A DNA stretch of 7,891 bases from Paracoccaceae bacterium (GCA_009920815.1 RFZH01000108.1:1-7891), one strand, 5' to 3'. Shown: positions 1-7,246, counted from the first letter of the stretch. Numbers and translations: made by a program. The notes: generated from the letters alone by a model not told the origin.

Positions 1-418
1 TTGGGCGCAGGTCAATCGAAAGCGTTCGGTTCGGGTCAGACAAGGGTGCCAGAATAAAAACGGTGTCATCATCTTGCTGTGCGCGATCGATCTGGCGTGC
101 GCGTCGTAACGCGAAGTTTTCAATCAAGGCAGGCATCAATACATCTAAGACAGATTGTGGTGCGGTCAGGATTAGGGTTTCTGTCTTGATCTCTGCGTCG
201 GGGCAGGCGGCCCCTACACATGAAAAATTGCCCATGTCCAACACAACAGGCCCATATTCGCTTGAAACCGAAATGTGGCGCCCGTCAAAATCTAGAACGG
301 GGCCTTGGATCGTTAATTCACCGGATTCCGAGGTCAAAAGGACATGGTCCGTTTCGGCGATTGCCATTGATGCACAAAACGCGGCGCACGCCACAAGCAA
401 CCACTTTGTTATTAGCAT
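1..418 (-). CDS. Exported OmpA-family / phosphate-type substrate-binding protein, N-terminal part (cut by window edge)
   Basis: An open frame runs leftward from an ATG at 418 off the window edge, giving 139 codons without a stop. Residues 1-21 look like a Sec signal peptide: Lys5, a hydrophobic core, and an AIA|ET cleavage site. The mature start, with alternating beta-like segments, the sequence GPVLDFDGRHISV and a Cys pair in FSCVGAACPD, resembles the N-terminus of rhodobacterial proteins annotated as OmpA-family or phosphate ABC transporter substrate-binding protein. The segment VLMPALIENFAL fits the start of the binding-protein-like domain in that family. The OmpA domain itself would lie beyond the window and is not seen. 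A GGGAG Shine-Dalgarno precedes the ATG. The start lies 13 bases after the stop of the upstream gene, so the two are probably cotranscribed. The product should be periplasmic or envelope-bound. Its ligand is unknown, and the family name rests on recollected similarity. Confidence 0.7.
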   Translation of the reverse strand, partial: MLITKWLLVACAAFCASMAIAETDHVLLTSESGELTIQGPVLDFDGRHISVSSEYGPVVLDMGNFSCVGAACPDAEIKTETLILTAPQSVLDVLMPALIENFALRRARQIDRAQQDDDTVFILAPLSDPNRTLSIDLRP

Positions 419-431
419 CCCAACTCCCGCA

Positions 432-1313
432 CTATTTGCGGGCGACTGTGGCGTCTTGGTATAGATTTTTCAACACCAGAATCTGGTTTTTGTCAGAACA
501 TTGTGCCTGTGTGTTTGCAAAATCTCGGACATTTGGGGCGCGATCGGAGGTAAATTGAATGAATTGAAAGTCGACCAGAGCGTTGCACAGCGCAGGCGAT
601 TGGCGTGCAACCACGTATAGATCTGGGACCTGTTCGCTTTCTGACACACTGACAACAATACTTTGATGGCGATGGCGTTCACCCAAACGGAATGTGGCTA
701 AGGTCTGATTTGCATCCTGAGAAATTAGCCCAAGGTCCGCTGATCCATACCATTGCAAAACGCTGCGTTGCAGGGTGTCGAACTCTGGTATGTCGTGGCT
801 GATCACCTTTGGGCTCTGATCTGGCAAGGCAACAATCACTACTGCCCGTTTGGCCAAGGCCGGGATTGTCAAAACTGTGCCGCCATTTTGGTCCAGGCTG
901 TGCGATATAATCATCCCGTTGTGATGTATTTCGAATGCGGTTCCAGGCGCACAATCGCTTGAGATCGACAAATCGATCGTTGCCATGGGCCCCACCGCCG
1001 ATGTCACCGTCGCATGACAGCCCATAAGCGCAAGCGCTGGTACGGTTTCCCTGTCTGGGGCGGTAAATCCACGCGGAAGCACACCGCGTAGAGCGGTCAA
1101 TGGATCGGAAATATTGTGTGCTAACAAATCGTCATTCGTGGCAGCGGTAAATGCCACGTTGGACAAAATCAGTTTGCCATCATTGAATGCGACTGTGTTT
1201 TTTTCATGCTGCGCCGAAGGGTAATTGGTCATGCTTTGCATCACGTGACCGACCGAAAATGCAATTGCAATGGACAAGGAAATTAGGGCTGGCCAAGAAA
1301 ATAGAAATCGCAA
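432..1313 (-). CDS. Membrane-anchored periplasmic protein of unknown function (family often labelled 'translocase' in Rhodobacterales)
   Basis: This 293-residue protein has one N-terminal hydrophobic segment (about residues 7-23, PALISLSIAIAFSVGH) and otherwise no membrane segments, so it is probably anchored in the inner membrane or exported. The remainder is beta-rich, with a central stretch around AFEIHHNGMIISHSLD and a C-terminus ILVLKNLYQDATVARK. Both resemble a Rhodobacterales family usually annotated only as 'translocase' or hypothetical. I recall no experimentally known function and do not assign one. Cysteines in the GCHATV and SSDCAPG segments, and in PALCNAL and QAQCSDK, could form disulfides in the periplasm. 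The start is TTG, chosen because AAAGGAGG lies 5 bases upstream; no ATG precedes the hydrophobic segment. It sits between secA and the OmpA-type gene on the same strand, with 13 bases to the latter. Cotranscription with secA is possible but a hairpin intervenes. Confidence 0.75.
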   Translation of the reverse strand: MRFLFSWPALISLSIAIAFSVGHVMQSMTNYPSAQHEKNTVAFNDGKLILSNVAFTAATNDDLLAHNISDPLTALRGVLPRGFTAPDRETVPALALMGCHATVTSAVGPMATIDLSISSDCAPGTAFEIHHNGMIISHSLDQNGGTVLTIPALAKRAVVIVALPDQSPKVISHDIPEFDTLQRSVLQWYGSADLGLISQDANQTLATFRLGERHRHQSIVVSVSESEQVPDLYVVARQSPALCNALVDFQFIQFTSDRAPNVRDFANTQAQCSDKNQILVLKNLYQDATVARK

Positions 1314-1318
1314 TGCTG

Positions 1319-1326
1319 CCTCCTTT
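1319..1326 (-). promoter_or_regulatory. Strong Shine-Dalgarno that fixes a TTG start
   Basis: On the minus strand AAAGGAGG is followed by CAGCA and then TTG, a 5-base spacer. This near-complete anti-16S match is the best ribosome-binding site near the gene and decides the non-ATG start at 1313. The first in-frame ATG lies about 25 codons further in, after the hydrophobic segment, so using it would delete the membrane anchor. Confidence 0.75.
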
Positions 1327-1420
1327 AGCGGTGATGCAGGCAGTGTGCGCGGTCATCAAGGCACAGATAAGGCAGCGTTGGGGATTAATTGTGACGTGAT
1401 TATGTCGCGTCTTGGTGGGG

Positions 1421-1449
1421 GCGTTTGGCGCAAGAGATACGCCAAACGC
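1421..1449 (-). terminator. Inverted repeat downstream of secA (hairpin, weak terminator candidate)
   Basis: GCGTTTGGCG (1421-1430) and CGCCAAACGC (1440-1449) are perfect 10-base complements around a 9-base loop. The repeat begins 9 bases past the secA stop, where a terminator or a 3'-end stabilising hairpin is expected. In the secA direction it is followed by CCCCACC rather than a T-run, so it lacks the usual intrinsic-terminator tail. It may attenuate transcription into the next gene or protect the secA mRNA end. Confidence 0.5.
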
Positions 1450-1458
1450 AGAATGTTA

Positions 1459-4134
1459 TCAGGTCAAACGGCCGTGGCAATGTTTGAACTTGTCACCGGA
1501 CCCACATGGGCAAGCTTCGTTGCGGCCCGTGTTTTCCCAACCAGCGGGCAGGTCGTCTGCCGATTTTTGGCGGGGATCATCGCTGGCGACGGGCTGTGTG
1601 GCTGCGGCCTGTTGCGCCGCCATTTGACGCAACATGGTTTGCCGCTCTTCATCTGTCATAGGACGGATCTGCCCCATTTGTTTGGTCACGTCACCGCGCA
1701 GGCCATCCAACAGGTTTTCGAACAATTGGAAGGCTTCGTTTTTGTATTCGTTCAGCGGGTCACGCTGCGCATATCCACGGAACCCTACAACGCTGCGCAA
1801 ATGTTCCAGCGTCAAAAGATGTTCGCGCCATTTGGTGTCAATTGTTTGCAACAAAATTTGGCGTTCGATTTGCGACAATGTTTCCGCGCCAAAGGCTTGG
1901 GCTTTTTCGGCCATCATCTTATTTGCGGCCTCTTCGATACGCTCGCGCATCACGTCATCATCAACGCCTTCTTCTGCGACCCAAGCGATGATCGGCAGAT
2001 CTAGGTTTAGATTTTCAATAACAGCAGCATAAAGGCCTTGGGCATCCCATTGATCTGCATAGGATTTTGGCGGCATATATTGATCAATCATATCATCAAT
2101 GACGTCGTTGCGCATATCTGTGATGATCTCGGCCAGATCTTCGGTTTCCATGATTTCGCGGCGTTGACCAAAGATCGCTTTTCGCTGATCGTTCATCACG
2201 TCGTCGAATTTCAACAGCTGTTTGCGGATGTCAAAGTTACGGCCTTCAACCTTGGCTTGGGCGCGTTCAAGCGATTTGTTGACCCATGGATGAACGATGG
2301 CTTCGCCTTCTTTCATGCCCAAGGTCGACAGGATTTTATCCAAACGATCCGACCCGAAAATCCGCATCAAGTCATCCTCAAGCGAGAGGAAGAAAGAGGA
2401 CCGCCCAGGGTCACCTTGACGACCAGAACGACCGCGCAGCTGGTTGTCGATGCGGCGACTTTCGTGGCGCTCGGTGGCCAGAACGAACAATCCGCCTGCG
2501 GCTTTCACGGCGTCTTCGTCAGCTTTGTGAAGGTTTTCGATGTTCGCGCGTACGGTATCTGGGTTTGCATCGGGATCTTTTGCAAGGGCTTCCATAATCT
2601 TGAATTCAACATTGCCGCCCAATTTAATGTCGGTCCCGCGCCCCGCCATGTTGGTCGCGATTGTGATCGCGCCCAATTTACCAGCGTCGGCAACGATCTG
2701 CGCCTCTTGTTCGTGTTGGCGTGCGTTGAGCACGTTGTGTTTCAACCCTGCCTCGGACAAGAGTTTGCTGATCTGTTCTGACTTATCAATCGACGTAGTA
2801 CCGACCAGAATTGGTTGCCCTTTGGCATGCGCCTCGGTGATTTCTTCGACAATGGCTTTGTACTTTTCTGCCTCAGTCCGGAAAACTTTGTCGTCTTCGT
2901 CGATCCGCGCAATGGGTCGGTTTGTCGGAACTTCGACAACACCAAGGTTGTAGATTTCCATGAATTCTTCGGCTTCGGTCAGTGCGGTGCCTGTCATGCC
3001 GCCCAGTTTGTTATACAAACGGAAATAGTTTTGGAACGTTACGCTGGCCAAGGTGACGTTTTCAGGCTGAATGTTGCAGCCTTCTTTCGCTTCAATCGCT
3101 TGGTGCAGACCTTCGGATAACCGACGTCCTGCCATCATGCGGCCTGTAAATTCATCAATCAAAACGATTTGACCATCACGTACGATGTATTCTTTGTCAC
3201 GGAAAAATAATTTATGCGCCCGCAACGCTTGGTTCACATGGTGAACGATAGTCGTGCTTTCAGGATCATAAAGCGATTGCCCCCCTGGCAAAACACCGTG
3301 CGTTAGCAAAATGCTTTCTAAAAAATCATTGCCTTCGTCGGTATAGGTCACCTGACGCGATTTTTCGTCAATCGAATAATGTTCTTCCGAAAGCTGTGGG
3401 ATCAAGTCATTGATCTTGACATAGAGTTCTGAGCGATCTTGGGATGGGCCCGAAATGATGAGCGGCGTCCGTGCTTCGTCGATCAAAATACTGTCAACTT
3501 CGTCCACGATGGCAAAGTTATGGTGCTTCTGATGCATATCATTGATGCTGCCGCGCATGTTGTCGCGCAGATAATCAAAGCCCAATTCGTTATTCGTCGC
3601 ATAGGTGACGTCACAGGCATAGGCCGCGTGTTTTTCATCCTCGGGCTGTTGGGGGTACACAACACCCGTTGTCATGCCCAGTGCGGTGAATACGTTCGAC
3701 ATCCAATCGGCATCGCGTCGTGCCAAATAATCGTTGACCGTCACAACATGGACGCCTTTTCCCGACAAGGCATTCAAATAGGCGGGGAAGGTTGCGACCA
3801 AGGTTTTACCTTCGCCTGTTTTCATTTCGGCGATGTTGCCTTGGTGCAGGAAAATACCACCCATCAGCTGTACATCAAAAGCGCGCAGACCTAGCGCGCG
3901 CTTGGCCGCTTCGCGGCAGTTTGCAAAAGCTTCCGGCAGCAGGCTATCCAAGGTTTCACCATTTTGGTGACGGGTTTTGAATTCAGCCGTCTTTGCAATC
4001 AAATCTGCATCAGATAATTTTTCGAATTCTGATTCCAGCGCGTTGATCTGATCGACCAGGGGCTTTGTTGCTTTTATTTTGCGATCATTTGGTGATCCAA
4101 AGATCTTTTTAGCGATTTTTCCAAACCCCAGCAT
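1459..4134 (-). CDS. secA: Preprotein translocase ATPase SecA
   Basis: SecA is the cytoplasmic motor that drives unfolded precursor proteins through the SecYEG channel by ATP hydrolysis. The 891-residue product is of normal length and looks complete. The first nucleotide-binding domain carries a Walker A (MKTGEGKT, residues 104-111) and a Walker B (DEVD, 211-214) followed by SILIDEARTPLIISGP. The preprotein-crosslinking region follows at roughly 230-370. Further on are the conserved NYFRLYNKLGGMTGTA (369-384), the helicase-like motif NMAGRGTDIKLGG (495-507) and the arginine-finger motif QLRGRSGRQGD (565-575). The C-terminal zinc site has Cys875, Cys877, Cys886 and His887, the usual SecB/lipid-binding tail. 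The ATG at 4134 gives the canonical start MLGFGKIAKKIFG and has GAGGG six bases upstream; an in-frame TTG nine codons earlier is less plausible. The gene is divergent from the PPIase operon. Confidence 0.98.
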   Translation of the reverse strand: MLGFGKIAKKIFGSPNDRKIKATKPLVDQINALESEFEKLSDADLIAKTAEFKTRHQNGETLDSLLPEAFANCREAAKRALGLRAFDVQLMGGIFLHQGNIAEMKTGEGKTLVATFPAYLNALSGKGVHVVTVNDYLARRDADWMSNVFTALGMTTGVVYPQQPEDEKHAAYACDVTYATNNELGFDYLRDNMRGSINDMHQKHHNFAIVDEVDSILIDEARTPLIISGPSQDRSELYVKINDLIPQLSEEHYSIDEKSRQVTYTDEGNDFLESILLTHGVLPGGQSLYDPESTTIVHHVNQALRAHKLFFRDKEYIVRDGQIVLIDEFTGRMMAGRRLSEGLHQAIEAKEGCNIQPENVTLASVTFQNYFRLYNKLGGMTGTALTEAEEFMEIYNLGVVEVPTNRPIARIDEDDKVFRTEAEKYKAIVEEITEAHAKGQPILVGTTSIDKSEQISKLLSEAGLKHNVLNARQHEQEAQIVADAGKLGAITIATNMAGRGTDIKLGGNVEFKIMEALAKDPDANPDTVRANIENLHKADEDAVKAAGGLFVLATERHESRRIDNQLRGRSGRQGDPGRSSFFLSLEDDLMRIFGSDRLDKILSTLGMKEGEAIVHPWVNKSLERAQAKVEGRNFDIRKQLLKFDDVMNDQRKAIFGQRREIMETEDLAEIITDMRNDVIDDMIDQYMPPKSYADQWDAQGLYAAVIENLNLDLPIIAWVAEEGVDDDVMRERIEEAANKMMAEKAQAFGAETLSQIERQILLQTIDTKWREHLLTLEHLRSVVGFRGYAQRDPLNEYKNEAFQLFENLLDGLRGDVTKQMGQIRPMTDEERQTMLRQMAAQQAAATQPVASDDPRQKSADDLPAGWENTGRNEACPCGSGDKFKHCHGRLT

Positions 4135-4144
4135 CGTATTCCCT

Positions 4145-4231
4145 CTATAATGTCGCAACAAAATGCTGCTTGGCCTTGCTTGGTGCGTCTTCAGCCAATA
4201 GGTAGTAATGGCAGTTCTTCACAAATTCCAT
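4145..4231 (-). other. Candidate 28-codon upstream ORF in the secA leader
   Basis: Between the candidate secA promoter and secA, an ATG at 4231 opens a 28-residue frame that begins MEFVKNCHYYLLAED and ends AKQHFVATL. Its TAG (4145-4147) overlaps the first base of the secA Shine-Dalgarno GAGGG. That layout would allow translational coupling to secA. Against it, no Shine-Dalgarno precedes the ATG, and the predicted transcript start lies at or just beside it, so translation would have to be leaderless. The peptide has no signal-like hydrophobic segment and no arrest motif that I recognise. It may be a chance frame. Confidence 0.2.
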
Positions 4232-4235
4232 TAGC

Positions 4236-4264
4236 GATGTAAGGGGCTGTGCCCACAGTGTCAA
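4236..4264 (-). promoter_or_regulatory. Candidate sigma70-type promoter of secA
   Basis: On the minus strand a perfect TTGACA (4264-4259) is followed by a 17-base spacer and TACATC (4241-4236), a 3-of-6 match to TATAAT. A strong -35 with a loose -10 is common in alphaproteobacteria. Transcription would start near 4229-4231, leaving a leader of about 95 bases before secA. The element lies in the 171-base divergent region (4135-4305), 42 bases from the PPIase start, so the opposite promoter must overlap or lie close. I found no comparably clear plus-strand promoter. Confidence 0.5.
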
Positions 4265-4305
4265 CGCTATGAGGCGTGAGCAGTCAATAAATAAAGGAGT
4301 TTTGA

Positions 4306-5163
4306 ATGAAAATTTGGCAAAAAACCGCAAGCATTTTGGCGATGACCGCAATCATGGCTGCGCCTGCTTTTGCACAAGAGGCCACAAACGCCGAAACCGT
4401 GGTCGCCACGATCAATGGTACCGACATCACTGTCGGGCATTTGATTTTGGCCTATGACACTTTGCCAGACAATTACAAAAGCCTGCCAACCGATCAGCTG
4501 TTTCAGGGCTTGTTGGAACAAATGGTTCAACAAACATTGCTGTCCCAAACTGCGCAAAACCCCGATTTGCCCGCAGTGCGCTATGCTATCGAAAATGAAA
4601 AGCGTTTGATGCTCGCGGGTGTTGCGGTCAACGAATTATCCGATGCCACGATTACCCCGGATGCCTTGCGTGCAAAATACGAGGCCACCTATGGTAAAGA
4701 GGGCGCAGATCTTGGCGTAGAATACAATGCCGCGCACATTCTGTTAGAAACCGAAGAAGCCGCGATCGATATGGTTGATCGTTTGGCCAAAGGTGCAGAT
4801 TTCATCGAGCTTGCCAAAGTTCATTCCACAGGTCCTTCGGGCCCGAACGGGGGTGATCTGGGATGGTTTGGCGAAGGCATGATGGTCGCTGAATTTGAAA
4901 ATGCTGTAAAAGCCATGGCGGTCGGTGCGGTATCAGACCCCGTCCAAACGCAATTTGGTTGGCATGTGATAAAGCTAAATGATACACGCCCCATCAAAGC
5001 GCCAGAGTTCGAGTCGGTCCAAAACGAGCTTGCCGCCGAAATGCAGCGCGAAGTGGTCGAAAACCGCATTCGTGAATTGCAAGACGGTGCAACAATCACC
5101 AACGCGGATCTGACAAACATCGATAGCGCTGTGATTAAAGACGTTTCGCTTTTGGAGCAATAA
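4306..5163 (+). CDS. Exported parvulin-type peptidyl-prolyl cis-trans isomerase (PpiC/SurA-like)
   Basis: This 285-residue protein should catalyse proline cis-trans isomerisation and assist folding of exported proteins in the periplasm. Residues 1-23 form a clear signal peptide with cleavage at AFA|QE. Residues about 30-125 form a helical N-terminal region of the SurA/PrsA chaperone type, including the sequence VATINGTDITVGH and an LLEQMVQQTLLSQTA helix. The parvulin domain spans about 138-228, with the start YNAAHILLETEEAA, the motif GGDLGWFGEGMMV (182-194) and the end FGWHVIKLNDTRP (217-229). No lipobox or transmembrane anchor is seen, so it is probably soluble. AAAGGAG at 4293-4299 lies six bases before the ATG. 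It heads the operon with argJ and mutT and is divergent from secA, which fits a role in the secretion pathway. Confidence 0.93.
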   Translation: MKIWQKTASILAMTAIMAAPAFAQEATNAETVVATINGTDITVGHLILAYDTLPDNYKSLPTDQLFQGLLEQMVQQTLLSQTAQNPDLPAVRYAIENEKRLMLAGVAVNELSDATITPDALRAKYEATYGKEGADLGVEYNAAHILLETEEAAIDMVDRLAKGADFIELAKVHSTGPSGPNGGDLGWFGEGMMVAEFENAVKAMAVGAVSDPVQTQFGWHVIKLNDTRPIKAPEFESVQNELAAEMQREVVENRIRELQDGATITNADLTNIDSAVIKDVSLLEQ

Positions 5164-6393
5164 ATGGCGACAATTACCAAAGTATCCCCGCTGGCACCTG
5201 AAAAATTCCCCGATCTTCCTGTCATCGACGGGGTGCGTTTTGCGACCGCGCAAGCGGGTGTGAAATACAAAGGCCGCACCGATGTGATGTTGGTTGTCGC
5301 CGATGCCGGCAGCACGATTGCAGGTGTGTTTACACGGTCTGCCACACGATCCGCGCCTGTGCTGGATTGTCAGGAAAAAATCGGTTTGGATGGCATGGGG
5401 CCTTTGGCGATTGTTGTGAATTCAGGTAATTCCAACGCCTTTACCGGCAAACATGGCCGCGCGTCCGTTGCGGCCATCACTGCGGCGGCGGCGGCGGCCA
5501 CGGGTGTGTCGGTGGATCGCGTCTTCACGTCATCAACGGGCGTGATCGGCGAACCATTGCCCCATGATAAAATCGTGGCCGTTCTGGATCAGCTGAACAC
5601 AGATCTGGATGCCGGTGGAATCGCTGCCGCCGCGCGCGCCATTATGACGACCGACACCTATCCCAAAGGTGCGACCGTCACGGTTGACACCGAACACGGC
5701 CCAATCAAAATCGCAGGCATGGCCAAAGGTTCAGGCATGATTGCCCCCGATATGGCGACAATGTTGGTCTATATTTTTACCGACGCAAAAATCGCCCAAG
5801 CCGATTTGCAAGCGGTGGTCAGTGCCACTAATGACACATCGTTCAACTGTATCACAGTGGACAGCGATACATCGACATCAGACACCTTGTTGATGGTCGC
5901 CACCGGCGCCAGCGGCGTGACAGTCGACCGCAACCATGCGGGATTTCGCGATGCGGTCAACGCACTGTTTTTGGATCTGGCGCACCAAGTTGTGCGTGAT
6001 GGTGAAGGTGCGTCAAAATTCGTAGAAGTCCAAGTGACCGGCGCCCAGTCGGACAAAGATGCCAAAATTCACGCAATGGCAATCGCCAATTCGCCGCTGA
6101 TCAAAACGGCCATCGCGGGCCAAGATCCCAATTGGGGCCGTGTCGTCATGGCGATCGGTAAATCCGGCGCGGCGGCAGATCGTGATCTTTTGTCGATCTG
6201 GTTTGGTGACATTCTGGTCGCCGAAAAAGGCTGGCGCGCCGAAGGATATACCGAAGATGTCGGCGCGGCCTATATGAAAAACGACAGCCTGATCATTCGC
6301 GCCGATATCGGTTTGGGCACGGGAACGGCCACGGTGTGGACCTGTGACCTGACCCATGGCTATATCGAAATCAACGCAGATTATCGGTCATGA
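5164..6393 (+). CDS. argJ: Bifunctional glutamate N-acetyltransferase / ornithine acetyltransferase ArgJ
   Basis: ArgJ transfers the acetyl group from N-acetylornithine to glutamate in the cyclic arginine pathway; bifunctional members also make N-acetylglutamate from acetyl-CoA. The 409-residue product has normal family length. It is made as a precursor that cleaves itself into alpha and beta chains: the site is visible as KGSGMIAPDMATML, with cleavage expected between Ala198 and the nucleophile Thr199. Other family signatures are NSGNSNAFTG (86-95), the oxyanion-hole segment TSSTGVIGEP (122-131), the GQDPNWGRVVMAIG motif and the C-terminal YIEINADYRS. Whether it uses acetyl-CoA as well as acetylornithine cannot be read from sequence alone. 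The ATG directly follows the stop of the PPIase gene with no gap; its Shine-Dalgarno GGAG (5154-5157) lies inside that gene, implying coupled translation. Location is cytoplasmic. Confidence 0.97.
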   Translation: MATITKVSPLAPEKFPDLPVIDGVRFATAQAGVKYKGRTDVMLVVADAGSTIAGVFTRSATRSAPVLDCQEKIGLDGMGPLAIVVNSGNSNAFTGKHGRASVAAITAAAAAATGVSVDRVFTSSTGVIGEPLPHDKIVAVLDQLNTDLDAGGIAAAARAIMTTDTYPKGATVTVDTEHGPIKIAGMAKGSGMIAPDMATMLVYIFTDAKIAQADLQAVVSATNDTSFNCITVDSDTSTSDTLLMVATGASGVTVDRNHAGFRDAVNALFLDLAHQVVRDGEGASKFVEVQVTGAQSDKDAKIHAMAIANSPLIKTAIAGQDPNWGRVVMAIGKSGAAADRDLLSIWFGDILVAEKGWRAEGYTEDVGAAYMKNDSLIIRADIGLGTGTATVWTCDLTHGYIEINADYRS

Positions 6394-6857
6394 AGTTTGT
6401 TCTGGTCTCTGCGGTTGCCTTGATCGACCCAGACGGGCGCGTGTTATTGGCACAGCGTCCCGAAGGTAAATCTTTGGCGGGTCTGTGGGAATTTCCGGGC
6501 GGTAAGGTCGAACCCGGCGAAACGCCCGAAGCGGCCTTGGTGCGTGAATTGCACGAAGAGCTGGGAATCGAAACCTGGAACAGCTGTCTTGCCCCCCTGA
6601 CATTTGCCAGCCACAGATATGATGATTTTCACCTGTTGATGCCGCTCTTTGCCTGCCGCAAATGGAACGGCATTGTTCAGGGGAAAGAGGGGCAAAATCT
6701 GGCTTGGGTGCACGCGCGGGATTTGAAAAATTACCCGATGCCGCCGGCCGATATTCCGTTGATCCCGATCTTTGGGGCCATCCCGCTTATACCCACAATG
6801 GCAAAAACATCGCGATCCTTGGCGCGTTTCGGGGTGATTTTCATCTGTCGTTTATGA
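6390..6857 (+). CDS. mutT: MutT-type Nudix hydrolase (8-oxo-dGTP diphosphatase) with an aberrant C-terminal tail
   Basis: MutT hydrolyses oxidised dGTP to the monophosphate and so prevents A:T to C:G transversions. A complete Nudix box is present at residues 38-60 (Gly38, Glu44, Arg52, Glu53, Glu56, Glu57, Gly59), preceded by LAGLWEFPGGK as in the MutT group. The family signature LKNYPMPPADIPLIP lies at 112-126, where close relatives end within about six more residues. Here the frame instead continues for about 28 residues that resemble no Nudix tail and are encoded by an out-of-frame copy of the following YdeI-like gene, stopping at 6855-6857. The catalytic core is intact, so activity is probably retained, but the tail is likely a by-product of a deletion. 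The ATG overlaps the argJ stop (ATGA), showing operon coupling. Confidence 0.88.
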   Translation: MKFVLVSAVALIDPDGRVLLAQRPEGKSLAGLWEFPGGKVEPGETPEAALVRELHEELGIETWNSCLAPLTFASHRYDDFHLLMPLFACRKWNGIVQGKEGQNLAWVHARDLKNYPMPPADIPLIPIFGAIPLIPTMAKTSRSLARFGVIFICRL

Positions 6858-7246
6858 ATGCATCTTTGATCGATGATCCACAGGGGGTGTTTGTGAAACG
6901 CGGCGAACATACGCAAACCGCCAATGTGATGAAATTCACCGACAACGGCGGTCCTGCGGCAATGGCCACAACAATCATCGATTATTTGGAACGCGCAAAA
7001 CAGGCGGCCGACAGCGGTGCAAAACCTGTAAAGGCCACGGCCCCCAGTGTTGCAATGCCTGACGAATTGGTCGCCGCCTTGGATGCCGACCCTGCATTAT
7101 CCGAGGCATTTCACGCACTGACCCCCGGTCGTCAGCGGATGTATTGCATTCACATTGGCGAAGCCAAACAAAGCGCCACCCGTGCGGCCCGCATTGAAAA
7201 ATGCCGTGATCGGATTTTTGCGGGCAAAGGGTTCAACGAACGCTAA
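6771..7246 (+). pseudogene. YdeI/OmdA-like (DUF1801-type) gene, 5'-truncated
   Basis: From about 6773 the frame encodes WGHPAYTHNGKNIAIL, LSFMNASLIDDPQGVF and a C-terminal TPGRQRMYCIHIGEAKQSATRAARIEK. These are hallmarks of the YdeI/OmdA family, which combines a DUF1801-like domain with a C-terminal helical region. The ending FAGKGFNER is the usual family end. The first 35-45 residues of the family are missing. Upstream the frame runs through mutT sequence in another reading frame, and the only upstream ATG (6662) lies inside mutT without a Shine-Dalgarno. The first in-frame start after the junction is an ATG at 6854, overlapping the mutT TGA (ATGA). It could yield a 130-residue fragment by reinitiation, but that would lack the conserved WGHPAY region. 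Molecular function is unknown. I favour a remnant, since the N-terminus is gone, though the rest is well preserved, suggesting a recent event or an assembly error. Confidence 0.6.

Noticed and set aside
386..418. Possible lipobox (LVAC, residues 8-11) in the OmpA-type protein
   Set aside because: The signal peptide would be only ten residues with almost no hydrophobic core before the Cys, whereas a normal cleavage site AIA|ET follows at residue 21.
1270..2781. Long plus-strand open frames (about 244 and 247 codons) opposite secA
   Set aside because: They are antisense to a clearly functional secA. Their predicted proteins have odd composition and no recognisable domain, as expected of frames mirrored from a biased coding strand.
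4132..4161. Longer secA start at an in-frame TTG nine codons upstream
   Set aside because: The ATG at 4134 gives the canonical SecA N-terminus MLGFGKIAKKIFG and has GAGGG at proper spacing. The extension would contain that ribosome-binding site.
4821..5345. Minus-strand open frame of 174 codons across the PPIase-argJ boundary
   Set aside because: It is antisense to two well-supported genes, has no ribosome-binding site or family resemblance, and is Ser/Thr-rich as mirrored frames often are.
5482..5499. Run of five GCG codons plus GCC in argJ
   Set aside because: It encodes an alanine-rich helix segment that I recall in ArgJ proteins generally. The frame is intact, so I see no sign of phase variation.
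6662..6772. ATG at 6662 as the real start of the YdeI-like protein
   Set aside because: It lies inside the Nudix gene in another frame and has no Shine-Dalgarno. The residues it adds do not resemble a YdeI/OmdA N-terminus.
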